A stretch of DNA of 64,000 bases from JAJCYK01 sp965224285 (lineage in GTDB: Bacteria; Bacteroidota; Bacteroidia; Cytophagales; Cyclobacteriaceae): positions 4,836,001 through 4,900,000 of the forward strand of contig OZ245043.1 in the NCBI GenBank assembly GCA_965224285.1. Direction: 5' to 3'. Positions 18,361-25,316 of the stretch are shown piece by piece. The notes below the pieces were generated by a model that worked only from the letters and a program-made list of their open reading frames with translations, did no database searches and was not told the DNA's origin. The position numbers and the translations under genes are program-made. Each line of letters opens with the position of its first letter. Positions within the stretch are counted from its first letter, which is position 1.

Positions 18361-19155
18361 TTAGTGCTTAGAGGAATTACCATAAATCTTTAGCACGGTT
18401 TCTACTATTTGCAGTGAATCCAAGCTTCCAAAATATTCACCCTTTTCAAAATCACCCTCTTCCTGGGCCATGGTATTGGTTAAATGGGCAAAACAAAGCA
18501 CCTTTCTTTTTTGAGAAAGGGCAAATGCGTAAAGGGCTGCGGCTTCCATTTCAACGCAGGTTACTTTTTCGGCTTTCATGGCTTCAATAGCTGGTTGGGT
18601 TTCTCTATAAGGAGCATCGGTAGTCCAGCTCTTGGCCGGAAACCACAATTCCTGTGATTGGTGAGCAAAAACTTCCATTAGATTTGCGGGTAATACAGAA
18701 GGCTTGTTAGCCGGAAGGTAGTGATAGCTGGTACCTTCGTCCCGGACAGCCTCTGTAATCAATGCAAATTTATGACTTGTTTTAGGATGATTGATGAGTC
18801 CGGCGGAAGTGATGCTGATCAAAAGTTTACAACCGGATTGAAACAGTTGTTCAGCCACTAATACGGCATAGGAAGCCCCCACTACTTGAGGCACTACTCC
18901 CATGGCAGTGCCGCTTAATGTGAAATCGTAAAGGTTAGAGTGGTAACAGGCCCAGCAATTATTCTCTCTTGCATTGTGGTTTTGAATCAAATACTTAGCC
19001 AAATCACCATCTGGATCCAACACGCAGATTTTCGGAATCTTGCATGTTCTAAGCCCTTTCTGCCTGCGAGCTTCTCTGATCAGGTTCTCCGGTTTGAAAA
19101 CTGAGGGTTGTTGGTAATGCTTGTTTTTCAGTATGGGGTATTCAAGTACTTGCAT
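18361..19155 (-). CDS. Nucleoside phosphorylase (PNP/uridine phosphorylase superfamily)
   Basis: A 264-residue cytosolic enzyme of the PNP_UDP_1 superfamily, which splits nucleosides with phosphate. Key stretches are the glycine-containing phosphate/substrate segment LSGTAMGVVPQVVGASYAV (about 80-100), the central ITSAGL, RDEGTSYHYLP, which is reminiscent of uridine phosphorylase-like members, and the base/ribose-binding CVEMEAAALYAFA near 198-210. The sequence ends in an ordinary way with no fused domain. The exact base preference is not readable. It stands alone, convergent with the unexplained frames at 18112-18364. Confidence 0.88.
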   Translation of the reverse strand: MQVLEYPILKNKHYQQPSVFKPENLIREARRQKGLRTCKIPKICVLDPDGDLAKYLIQNHNARENNCWACYHSNLYDFTLSGTAMGVVPQVVGASYAVLVAEQLFQSGCKLLISITSAGLINHPKTSHKFALITEAVRDEGTSYHYLPANKPSVLPANLMEVFAHQSQELWFPAKSWTTDAPYRETQPAIEAMKAEKVTCVEMEAAALYAFALSQKRKVLCFAHLTNTMAQEEGDFEKGEYFGSLDSLQIVETVLKIYGNSSKH

Positions 19156-19459
19156 CTTACATTAAAATAAATACTACTGATGATAGTGGCGTTGTTTTTA
19201 CCTTTTTGAAAGGTATGACATGGCGCTCTATTGCTGATTAATATTTATGATTATTTCGGCTATGTGAATAAACACTTAATTATTCGACCCTATTTGTGAA
19301 TACAGGTATTTATTCTGAGACCAAATATTTTCAGATTGTAAAGTTCAAATTATATACTACAATGACATTATTTGTCGCTGATCTCTATTAATTTGTTTTA
19401 TGTTCAGATTGAATTAGCAGGAGATGAAGAAAACCGCCCGCAGGAAAACACCTGCTATC

Positions 19460-19499
19460 CGTAGTCTTCTAATGGAGCCAGAGCGAAGGCAAGACTACG
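19460..19499. repeat. Hairpin element with 9-bp perfect stem
   Basis: CGTAGTCTT (19460-19468) and AAGACTACG (19491-19499) form a perfect 9-bp stem around a 22-base loop. It lies in the gene-poor stretch that also contains the longer hairpin element and the broken REP-associated transposase, and may belong to the same repeat family. Confidence 0.55.
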
Positions 19500-19718
19500 A
19501 ACTTAAATGGTTGCATTGCCAACATTCTAAAAATAAAACTTGGCATTCTGCCTCCTTATCTTGTAGCAGGTCTGATTCAGGGCTTTAAAATCCGAAATCA
19601 GCTAGAGTTTTGTATAAATTTTAGAAAATGGTTTTAATTAAATTCTTTAACAAGGCTGGACTTAACTTATAACCCAATTCAATTTTGGCTACCGCAAGGA
19701 TATTAGAGATTTATATAT

Positions 19719-19847
19719 GCCCTCGCCGGGCCAGCCGTCGCTAAAGCTATAGGCTGGCACAGCTCCCTTTCTTAGAAAGTAGGCAAACCTTCCCCGCCAT
19801 ATCGCGCCTATAGCGTGAGAAGGCGGGAATTCTAGGCTGTCGAGGGC
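19719..19847. repeat. Compound inverted-repeat (REP/BIME-like) element
   Basis: A nested structure. The outer arms are GCCCTCG (19719-19725) and CGAGGGC (19841-19847). Inside are a left hairpin CCAGCC/GGCTGG (19731-19757) and a right hairpin CCCGCC/GGCGGG (19793-19827), and the loops of the two hairpins carry GCTATAGGC (19746-19754) and GCCTATAGC (19806-19814), which pair with each other. A small CTTTC-TTA-GAAAG hairpin lies in the centre. The G+C content is higher than the surroundings. This is how two inverted REP units look, and a RAYT-type transposase remnant lies 140 bp away. Confidence 0.6.
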
Positions 19848-19988
19848 TTATAGCTAAAAATCTTCATTCCAAGCTAAAATCATCAAAACTCGCCCCTGAC
19901 GGCTAAGTATCAGGGCCTCAAACACTGATGATTTCTTCACGCTTTCCATTACGGTTTTTTAAACGCCAAATCCCTCGAAGGCCCTTTT

Positions 19989-20358
19989 TTGGATATTGCG
20001 TTAAATCAGATCGGACATCCAAACTTCGGTGATTTTAAAAAATATACCGCCAATCAAATTTTGCGATCCATAGAAGACACTACCCCGAGAAGGCCGGAAA
20101 CAACAGATGCTCCGGATATTCAGGGCTGCAGGTAAAAGAAATAAACGAAATAAAAAGTACCAGTTCTGGCGCCAGAATAATCAACCAAAGGAACTGGAAA
20201 CTAATGCCTTTATGGATCAAAAATTACAGTATATTCATGATGATCCCGTAAACGCAGGATTAGTGCTATGCAGTGAGCATTACAGATGGAGTAGCGCAGT
20301 GGATTATTCAGGAGACTCAGGAGACCAGGGATTGGTAAATATAAACTTCTTAGATTGA
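19989..20358 (+). pseudogene. Truncated, frameshifted REP-associated tyrosine transposase (RAYT, Y1 type)
   Basis: The C-terminal half of a RAYT/IS200-like Y1 transposase in two frames. The first frame reads FGDFKKYTANQILRSIEDTT (to about 20095), then a frame change leads into GRKQQMLRIF, KNKRNKKYQFW-type sequence, QKLQYIHDDPVNAGLV and YRWSSAVDY, all hallmark pieces of RAYT C-termini. The N-terminal half with the HUH motif is absent; nothing like HxHLI is found upstream. The gene is therefore dead. The hairpin elements on both sides are the expected substrates of such an enzyme. Confidence 0.82.
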
Positions 20359-20420
20359 TACGCTACCATGAGCTTTCCGCATTAGACAAGTTCCTTAGTC
20401 TGGAGACTAAGGATAGCGTA
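20359..20420. repeat. Nested hairpin element directly after the RAYT remnant
   Basis: Outer arms TACGCTA (20359-20365) and TAGCGTA (20414-20420) enclose a perfect stem CCTTAGTCT (20393-20401) / AGACTAAGG (20404-20412). It starts at the transposase stop codon. It could be the 3' flanking REP of the element or a terminator; there is no T run on either strand, which favours the former. Confidence 0.6.
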
Positions 20421-20490
20421 AGGTAAACCTTTAGTTGATATAAAGAGCTAAATGAAACCATTGGCATCTTTCCGGCGTCTCATAACCAAC

Positions 20491-21465
20491 ATGAAACATA
20501 GTTCACAGTTCCTCATCTTGGTATTGCTATTTTGTTTAGATCACGCATCGGGTCAATTACAAGAAGGCCACATGATCACTCGGACCGACTACTTAGTCTA
20601 TACCCCTGAGGGATATGCAAATGATACTCTACGACAGTGGCCCGTATTGTATTTTTTACATGGTGCCTGGGCCGGGGGAGATGCTGAAAAACTTCGGCAG
20701 GTAGTAGTACCACGAATGCTAGAAGAAGGCAAAAAACTTCCATTTATAGTTGTGGCTCCTCTTGGTATTAAAGAGAGAAGCTGGCAGGTCAACATATTGG
20801 ACGAGTTATATGAACATATCAATGAAGTTTATAGAGTAGATCCAGAAAGGGTTTATGTACTAGGTATAAGCCTTGGTGCATCGGGGGCCTGGGATTGGGC
20901 ATATGTAAGTCCACAGAAATTTGCAGCAATTGCCCCGGTAGCCGGACCTTGTATAGAGCTGGAAAAGGCCTGGAGGGTTAGAAGTATTCCCACTTGGATT
21001 TTCCAGGGCTCCGGAGACGTAAGCAAAGAGAGATCCCAACAGTGTATCAGTACTTTAAAGCGATACAATAATAGTGTTCATTACACCTACTACGAAGATT
21101 TAGATCATATGTCGATTATAAATGAGGCTTGTCAATCCGAGGAATTATTTCAATGGTTTTCTGATCTAGAAAAGTCCATTCTGCTGCCTATCGATCTAAA
21201 TTCGGAGACTTTAAAAATGTACGCTGGAAATTATATACTGGATCCAGAAAAAAAGAATGGAGATACCGTTCAGTTATTTCATGAAGCTAATTACTTATAC
21301 ATCCAGCAGGGTGAAAAATTGATATTCTATCCAGAATCCGAAGTGGATTTTCATTTAAAGGATAATCCGTTATTTGGATTAAGTTTTATCAAGAGTAATG
21401 ATAAAGTAACCGGATTTATTTTACACGATGCTGATGGTGACAGTAGAGCTGCGAAAATAGATTGA
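20491..21465 (+). CDS. Secreted esterase (alpha/beta hydrolase) with C-terminal DUF3471-like domain
   Basis: About 324 residues from the ATG at 20491, chosen because it opens a signal peptide (KHSSQFLILVLLFCL, cut near SGQ); the frame from 20452 adds 13 residues. The esterase part has YFLHGAWAGG, a nucleophile elbow GISLGASG and a late His (DLDHMS), i.e. a complete triad candidate similar to phospholipase/carboxylesterase and polyhydroxybutyrate-depolymerase-like enzymes. From about residue 225 a beta-rich tail (MYAGNYILDPEK, GEKLIFYPESE, FHLKDNPLFG) resembles DUF3471. It is isolated between the RAYT remnant and the repeat-bounded island; its function is otherwise unknown. Confidence 0.82.
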   Translation: MKHSSQFLILVLLFCLDHASGQLQEGHMITRTDYLVYTPEGYANDTLRQWPVLYFLHGAWAGGDAEKLRQVVVPRMLEEGKKLPFIVVAPLGIKERSWQVNILDELYEHINEVYRVDPERVYVLGISLGASGAWDWAYVSPQKFAAIAPVAGPCIELEKAWRVRSIPTWIFQGSGDVSKERSQQCISTLKRYNNSVHYTYYEDLDHMSIINEACQSEELFQWFSDLEKSILLPIDLNSETLKMYAGNYILDPEKKNGDTVQLFHEANYLYIQQGEKLIFYPESEVDFHLKDNPLFGLSFIKSNDKVTGFILHDADGDSRAAKID

Positions 21466-21481
21466 ATATGATGGCCACCCT

Positions 21482-21628
21482 AACCGCGTACAAACCCCGT
21501 GCAAATGAAAAATGAGTTATGAAATGAAACTCATAACTCATTGATTATCAAGTACGCTCCTTCATGGTTCCACTTCGGCCAACCACAGGATTACCGCCCA
21601 CCTTAACCTCGTCGGATAAACTTCTCCT
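21482..21628. repeat. 147-bp direct repeat, left copy
   Basis: This matches 26390-26536 over 147 bases with 3 mismatches by my count, in the same orientation, 4908 bp apart. It contains a perfect 12-bp inverted repeat AATGAGTTATGA / TCATAACTCATT with an 8-base loop. The two copies bound a set of mobilisation-, toxin-antitoxin- and defence-like genes. Confidence 0.9.
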
Positions 21629-21641
21629 AACTAAATTCTAA

Positions 21642-21938
21642 ATGGCTCGACCGGAAAAATTGATCAAGAAGCAAAAAAGGGTAACTGTTCGTTACACATT
21701 GGCAGAATATCTTTTTGTACAGCAGTATGCGGAGGAAAGAGGCCTTTCAATTTCTGCGTACATTCGTTCCAGAAGCCTGGATGAACGGCCATCCCTTAAA
21801 AGAACTCCTGAACAAGTAGTTGCATATATGGAATTGGTGGCATTGGCCAATAAGTTGAATCAGGTAGGAGAGATGTTTGAAATTGATCGCTTAGAGGGCA
21901 TTTTGGATCGGTTGGATGAGGTGATTAATCGGTTGTAG
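21642..21938 (+). CDS. MobC-like ribbon-helix-helix mobilisation protein
   Basis: 98 residues. The beginning is a ribbon-helix-helix domain (QKRVTVRYTLAEYLFVQQYA, then LSISAYIRSRSL), followed by the MobC-like helix VALANKLNQVGEMFE. Such proteins help a relaxase bind the origin of transfer. The protein is shorter than typical MobC and no relaxase gene follows; instead a strong terminator comes 45 bases later. It starts 13 bases after the left 147-bp repeat, so it is the first gene of the island. It could be the remnant of a mobilisable element, or act now as a plain DNA-binding regulator. Confidence 0.7.
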   Translation: MARPEKLIKKQKRVTVRYTLAEYLFVQQYAEERGLSISAYIRSRSLDERPSLKRTPEQVVAYMELVALANKLNQVGEMFEIDRLEGILDRLDEVINRL

Positions 21939-21982
21939 ACAATCTTGAAATTCCCTTTTGTAGAAGGTACATTTGTTTTAAC

Positions 21983-22030
21983 AAAACCTGCCAGGCCTCT
22001 GATACAAGCGCAACCGGGCGGGTTTTTTTA
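21983..22030 (+). terminator. Rho-independent terminator after the MobC-like gene
   Basis: Stem AAAACCTGCC (21983-21992) / GGCGGGTTTT (22017-22026) with one T-G pair, followed by a T run. It separates the MobC-like gene from the HicAB unit. Confidence 0.75.
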
Positions 22031-22085
22031 TTTCTCCTGTGAGTAAACTTTTCTGATATACGTATCGTTAATAAGTATAATATAA

Positions 22086-22134
22086 TATACCTTGAGTCCG
22101 GAATTGAGAATATCCATGTATACCTTTAGGTATA
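22086..22134. promoter_or_regulatory. Putative HicB operator at the hicA start
   Basis: A perfect inverted repeat TATACCT-TT-AGGTATA ends at the A of the hicA start codon (22119-22134), with an additional TATACCT half-site 33 bp, about three helical turns, upstream at 22086. Autorepression by the HTH-bearing HicB is the expected role. Confidence 0.55.
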
Positions 22135-22322
22135 TGAAAAGTTCACAATTGCTCAAGATTTTAAAAAAGGATGGGTGGTATGTTATATCCCAAACCGGAT
22201 CACATATGAAACTGGAGCATGATGTGAGGACTACTGGGCCGATAATCTTTCCATTTCACGGATCTAAGGAAGTAGGTAAGGGACTTGAAAATAAAATCCT
22301 TAAGCAGGCAGGACTCAAATAG
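22134..22322 (+). CDS. hicA: HicA-type mRNA interferase toxin
   Basis: 62 residues from the ATG at 22134 (MKSSQLLKILKKDGWY), the canonical HicA beginning; an upstream TTG-started extension was rejected. It has a double-stranded-RNA-binding-like fold, and the catalytic His lies in QTGSHMKLEH. HicA cleaves mRNA when free of HicB. All key residues look intact, so the toxin is probably functional. hicB follows after 14 bases with an AAAGGAG ribosome site. The gene lies inside the repeat-bounded island, in agreement with a selfish or stabilising role. Confidence 0.92.
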   Translation: MKSSQLLKILKKDGWYVISQTGSHMKLEHDVRTTGPIIFPFHGSKEVGKGLENKILKQAGLK

Positions 22323-22336
22323 AAAGGAGAAAAACA

Positions 22337-22741
22337 ATGAAATTCAAAAGAGGCAAGATTAAGATGATTGTTGAAAAAACAAATACCGGGTTCTCAGCAT
22401 ATGCTGAAGATTACCCAGTATATACTGTTGGAGGGACAATCCAAGAACTGAGAGAAAATATAATCGATGCATTCAACCTGTATTATGAAGATGATGACAT
22501 TCAGGTAAAGGATTCAAATATTCAACTTTTTTTCGATCTGGGCCTATTCTTCAAACACTATCCCGCATTGAATGCAAAGTTCCTGGCCAATAAAATTGGA
22601 ATGAATTACACTTTGTTAAGCCAATATGTTCAAGGACGTAAAAAACCCTCAGCTAAACAGACTGAAAAAATCATGAAGGGCATTCATGAGATTGGGGCAG
22701 AACTATCAGAGCTTAATTTGCTTATCAATGATAGGGCATAG
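22337..22741 (+). CDS. hicB: HicB-type antitoxin with C-terminal helix-turn-helix
   Basis: A 134-residue antitoxin. The N-terminal part (MIVEKTNTGFSAYAEDYPVYTVGGT) is the degenerate RNase-H-like HicB fold that covers HicA; the C-terminal part is an XRE-like HTH (FLANKIGMNYTLLSQYVQGR) for operator binding. It is encoded after the toxin, the usual order for hicAB. A palindromic candidate operator overlaps the hicA start. The pair appears complete, in contrast to the AbiE system just downstream. Confidence 0.9.
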   Translation: MKFKRGKIKMIVEKTNTGFSAYAEDYPVYTVGGTIQELRENIIDAFNLYYEDDDIQVKDSNIQLFFDLGLFFKHYPALNAKFLANKIGMNYTLLSQYVQGRKKPSAKQTEKIMKGIHEIGAELSELNLLINDRA

Positions 22742-22780
22742 ATACCAATCCACAAATTAAGCTATTATTCATATCTAATA

Positions 22781-22862
22781 AATCAGGTTAAAACTGATTT
22801 CTTAACTATAAAACATAATATTAAATATTTTTTGTATCTTTGAAATCAGGTTAAAGCTGATA
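22781..22862 (+). promoter_or_regulatory. AbiEi promoter with two operator boxes
   Basis: Two near-identical boxes, AATCAGGTTAAAACTGATT (22781-22799) and AATCAGGTTAAAGCTGATA (22844-22862), lie 63 bp apart; each is an inverted repeat AATCAG/CTGATT. Between them TATCTTTG (22835-22842) matches the Bacteroidota -7 consensus TAnnTTTG, so box 2 covers the expected transcription start. This fits the known negative autoregulation of abiE by AbiEi through paired repeats. Confidence 0.7.
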
Positions 22863-22870
22863 TTTAGGAT

Positions 22871-23692
22871 ATGAAAGATAAGTACATATCAACACAATCG
22901 AATAGCCTGCTGAGCTATTTTAACCAGCGAGATCAGCAATACTTTGACATTTCTGAGGCCAAAAAGGCTTTACCTCAATCCAGTGATGGTGCTATTATGG
23001 AATTGCTAAGTGATATGGCGAAACGAGGTTTGTTGTTGCGAATCAAAAGGGGACTTTACTATATTATTCCATACGAGAAGGATGCAGAGAGCTTTATGCC
23101 TGATTGGCATTTGCTGGCTGAGCCGCTGACCAAAGGAGTTGATTACTACATTGGTTATTATTCAGCCTTACAAATTCATAACCTCATCACTCAACCTTCA
23201 TTGAAAGAACAGATCGTGGTAGCCAAGCAAATGAAACCCTCTGAGTTGATCATTAAAGGAGTCAGCTTTCAATTTATTTACCATAATGAAAAGCATTTTT
23301 TCGGATCAAAGAAGATATGGATTGACAGCTTCAATAAAGTGTTGAGTTCGGACTTGGAGAAGACAATTATTGACTGCCTGTTTAAGCCAGACTATGCTGG
23401 AGGAATTGTGGAAGTAGCTAGGGCTATATATATGTCACAGGATAAAATCGACTATGCAAAACTTCTGGAGTATACCGAAAAATTTCAATCTCAAGCGGTA
23501 ATCAAACGGCTGGGATTCATACTGGAGACGCTAGATATTCAGACAGATATCATAGAAAAACTGCAGGAAAGCAAAACAGCCTCCTATGTGGTACTGGATA
23601 CTGAACTTCCCAGGAATGGTAAACTGATCGGTCGTTGGAGTGTGCAACAAAATTTAGAAACCGATACCATTAAGTCGGCTGTTTACACATGA
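22871..23692 (+). CDS. abiEi: AbiEi-type antitoxin / transcriptional regulator (type IV toxin-antitoxin)
   Basis: A 273-residue AbiEi protein with an N-terminal winged helix (FDISEAKKALPQSSDGAIMELLSDMAKRGLLLRIKRG is recognisable in pieces; it ends in the family motif RGLYYI) and a C-terminal AbiEi_1-type domain with GYYSALQIHNL and DLEKTIIDCLFKPDYAGG. AbiEi represses its own operon and neutralises the nucleotidyltransferase AbiEii. The start at 22871 lies 8 bases after the second operator box. It overlaps the toxin gene by 4 bases (ATGA). Because the toxin is broken, this is now an orphan antitoxin or a stand-alone regulator. Confidence 0.9.
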   Translation: MKDKYISTQSNSLLSYFNQRDQQYFDISEAKKALPQSSDGAIMELLSDMAKRGLLLRIKRGLYYIIPYEKDAESFMPDWHLLAEPLTKGVDYYIGYYSALQIHNLITQPSLKEQIVVAKQMKPSELIIKGVSFQFIYHNEKHFFGSKKIWIDSFNKVLSSDLEKTIIDCLFKPDYAGGIVEVARAIYMSQDKIDYAKLLEYTEKFQSQAVIKRLGFILETLDIQTDIIEKLQESKTASYVVLDTELPRNGKLIGRWSVQQNLETDTIKSAVYT

Positions 23693-23992
23693 TCAAACCT
23701 GGAGAAATACAAAATGTTGCTCGAAAAGCAGGAGTCCGGGACCAGCAAATTGAGAAGGATTACATACTATCCTGGATTCTTCAGGGTATTTCTCAACACC
23801 GGGAGCTTTCCCAGGCTTTAGCATTCAAAGGAGGGACTGTTTTAAAAAAAGCCCATTTTGCGGATTATCGGTTATTTGAAGGTTCTACGCTGGCAGATGA
23901 AGCAATTGCCAATTGATCAATTCCTGAAGTGTTTTAATGAGTCTTTCGAATTTGTCCGAGAAGATGACGAGCTGTGTTGTACCAAGAATTAG
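23689..23992 (+). pseudogene. AbiEii nucleotidyltransferase toxin, internally deleted
   Basis: The first 65 or so residues are AbiEii: an N-terminal helix, then LAFKGGTVLKK (the GGT nucleotide-binding motif) and FADYRLFE. Where the catalytic SEDLDF would follow, the frame reads GSTLADEAIAN and stops at 23916. In the next frame 23891-23992 encodes WQMKQLPIDQFLKCFNESFE and about 13 more residues, which looks like the C-terminal helix region of the same family. The simplest reading is a deletion of about 200 codons that fused head to tail out of frame. The toxin lacks its DxD metal site and must be inactive. Confidence 0.8.
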
Positions 23993-24073
23993 ATTTGGCT
24001 TCAACTGGACGATTGAACGAGAAGATTGTCTTTTATTTTTTGAATTGAAATACGCTCTGTTAAATTTAGGGTA

Positions 24074-24081
24074 TAAATTTG
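24074..24081 (+). promoter_or_regulatory. Bacteroidota -7 box before the unknown cassette
   Basis: TAAATTTG matches TAnnTTTG exactly and would start transcription about 20 bases before a GTG at 24108. The nearest upstream TTG (24045) is somewhat far for a -33 element. Together with the homology boundary it supports the GTG start of the next gene. Confidence 0.45.
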
Positions 24082-24107
24082 AGCTAATCCGGTTAGTTTT
24101 CATTCAA

Positions 24108-24635
24108 GTGGACGTAAAGATAGAGAGTCATAGTATTGTTGTTGTCGGGGATTTAAACCCATCGATTTTGCAACCGTACTGGTTTTTCCACAATAACTTA
24201 ATAAGAGAAAGCGAAGCTGAAAAGGCAAAAATCAAGATTTTACACAGGGACATTAGCATAGTTGAATTTGATTGGTTCATTTTTAATGTTACTCGAGAAA
24301 AATTCACAATAACCACAACTAAGGAAGCATTCTATCCTCTATTAAGGGACTTAGCTATAGGAACTTTCTCAATTCTAAGTCACACTCCGATCACTGCATT
24401 GGGAATAAACATGCAATATCATATAAACTATGGCAAGGAGTCACTAAAACTTCCTGATGGTCGTTCAGTAATATTAGAAGGGATGGTTGCTCCCATAGAA
24501 ATATGGGATAATTTGATGCAGAACCCAACCGTGGAATCATTTGTTATTAGTGAGAATCGAAACGAGGAATCATTTCCCGGGAAAAGAAGATTGAAGATTG
24601 AGTCATCTCAACTTGTAACCCGGAGTTATGTTTGA
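24108..24635 (+). CDS. Cassette gene A: conserved protein of unknown function (interrupted by frameshift at 3' end)
   Basis: I choose GTG at 24108 rather than the first ATG of the open frame (23937): the conserved-looking part begins at VVVGDLNPSILQPYWF and a -7 box sits just before it. Further stretches are FDWFIFNVTREKF, LRDLAIGTFSILSHTPI and ALGINMQYHINYG. I recall this pattern (LNPSI..P.W, VT..RF, LRDL..GTF..L.HTPI) from a widespread family of hypothetical proteins without known function, but cannot name it with certainty. The frame stops at TGA 24633-24635; the expected C-terminus continues in the next frame (24628-24756). Genes B and MBL follow closely on the same strand. Confidence 0.65.
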   Translation: MDVKIESHSIVVVGDLNPSILQPYWFFHNNLIRESEAEKAKIKILHRDISIVEFDWFIFNVTREKFTITTTKEAFYPLLRDLAIGTFSILSHTPITALGINMQYHINYGKESLKLPDGRSVILEGMVAPIEIWDNLMQNPTVESFVISENRNEESFPGKRRLKIESSQLVTRSYV

Positions 24636-24756
24636 TATCAATGATCATTATGATATTAATAAATTAACCGTTCAAGATGTACTAAAAGAAAAGTGGGAAA
24701 TGTCAAATTTCAATTCCTTTGAACTGCTAAAAAAAGTATGGGATTATAATTCTTAG
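24628..24756 (+). pseudogene. C-terminal piece of cassette gene A in shifted frame
   Basis: ATG at 24628 overlaps the stop codon of the main frame and opens 42 codons (FDINDHYDINKL, then an EKWEMSNFNSFELL helix). Adding one T to the GTTT at the junction joins SYV to FDINDHYDI, which looks like the natural C-terminus of the family. It is therefore a one-base deletion, a sequencing error, a slippage site, or less likely a separate coupled peptide. Confidence 0.6.
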
Positions 24757-24764
24757 AAAGACCT

Positions 24765-25316
24765 ATGTACGTACCCTCTCATATCGAAACATCAACGGTT
24801 GAAGACGAAGAACTTGTCAATCCAATTATTGAAGAAAATATTCCTAAGGAACTGCTAAAGGAATATTTTAATAGAAATACTGACATGAGTTTTGAAAACC
24901 AAATCAAGGATGAAAAAGACACTTGGATATTGTCTCAAAACGAATCATTTGAGCTAAAGCCTGTCCTGCCACCTCTTTCTCAAAATTACAATAGCTGGTT
25001 TAATGTAATTCAAAGTTGGGAGGGTACCGTGGTCGAAATTAGTGATCAGAGCTTTGAAGCCGAGCTGGTTGATTTGTCAAATCGTGGAGCAAAGGAGACG
25101 GTGGAGATTGAAATAGATGATGTGTCAGAAGAAGATAGATCTCTAATTGTTAAGGGATCCATTTTCTACATGAGCTTTGGTAAAGAGGTATTAAATGGTC
25201 AAATAAGTAACACATCTATTATTAGATTCCGCAGATTACCGCCTTTGGATGATCAACAGGTTGCAAGGTCAGTTGTAAAATTTAAAAACATCTTCAATCG
25301 ATTATTTGGTGTTTGA
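24765..25316 (+). CDS. Cassette gene B: conserved protein of unknown function
   Basis: 183 residues, with no signal peptide and no membrane segment. The first 80 residues are acidic and probably flexible; the C-terminal half is a compact beta-rich domain with QSWEGTVVEISDQSFEAEL, IEIDDVSEEDRSLI, KGSIFYMSFG and SIIRFRRLPPL. I recall the WEG....FxAxL...IRFRRLP pattern from hypothetical proteins often found near gene A-like proteins, but know no function. It starts 8 bases after the shifted-frame stop of gene A and overlaps the next gene by 8-11 bases, so A, B and MBL form one operon. Confidence 0.7.
   Translation: MYVPSHIETSTVEDEELVNPIIEENIPKELLKEYFNRNTDMSFENQIKDEKDTWILSQNESFELKPVLPPLSQNYNSWFNVIQSWEGTVVEISDQSFEAELVDLSNRGAKETVEIEIDDVSEEDRSLIVKGSIFYMSFGKEVLNGQISNTSIIRFRRLPPLDDQQVARSVVKFKNIFNRLFGV

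Noticed and set aside
21500..21545. 12-bp perfect inverted repeat in the 147-bp repeats as a terminator
   Set aside because: Neither strand has a T run after the stem, and it is part of the longer duplicated sequence.
21642..21938. Evidence of an active conjugative or mobilisable element
   Set aside because: Only a MobC-like protein is present; no relaxase, oriT that I can recognise, coupling protein or integrase.
23937..24107. N-terminal extension of cassette gene A from the first ATG
   Set aside because: The sequence overlaps the AbiEii remnant, has no family resemblance, and a -7 box plus GTG at 24108 gives the natural beginning.
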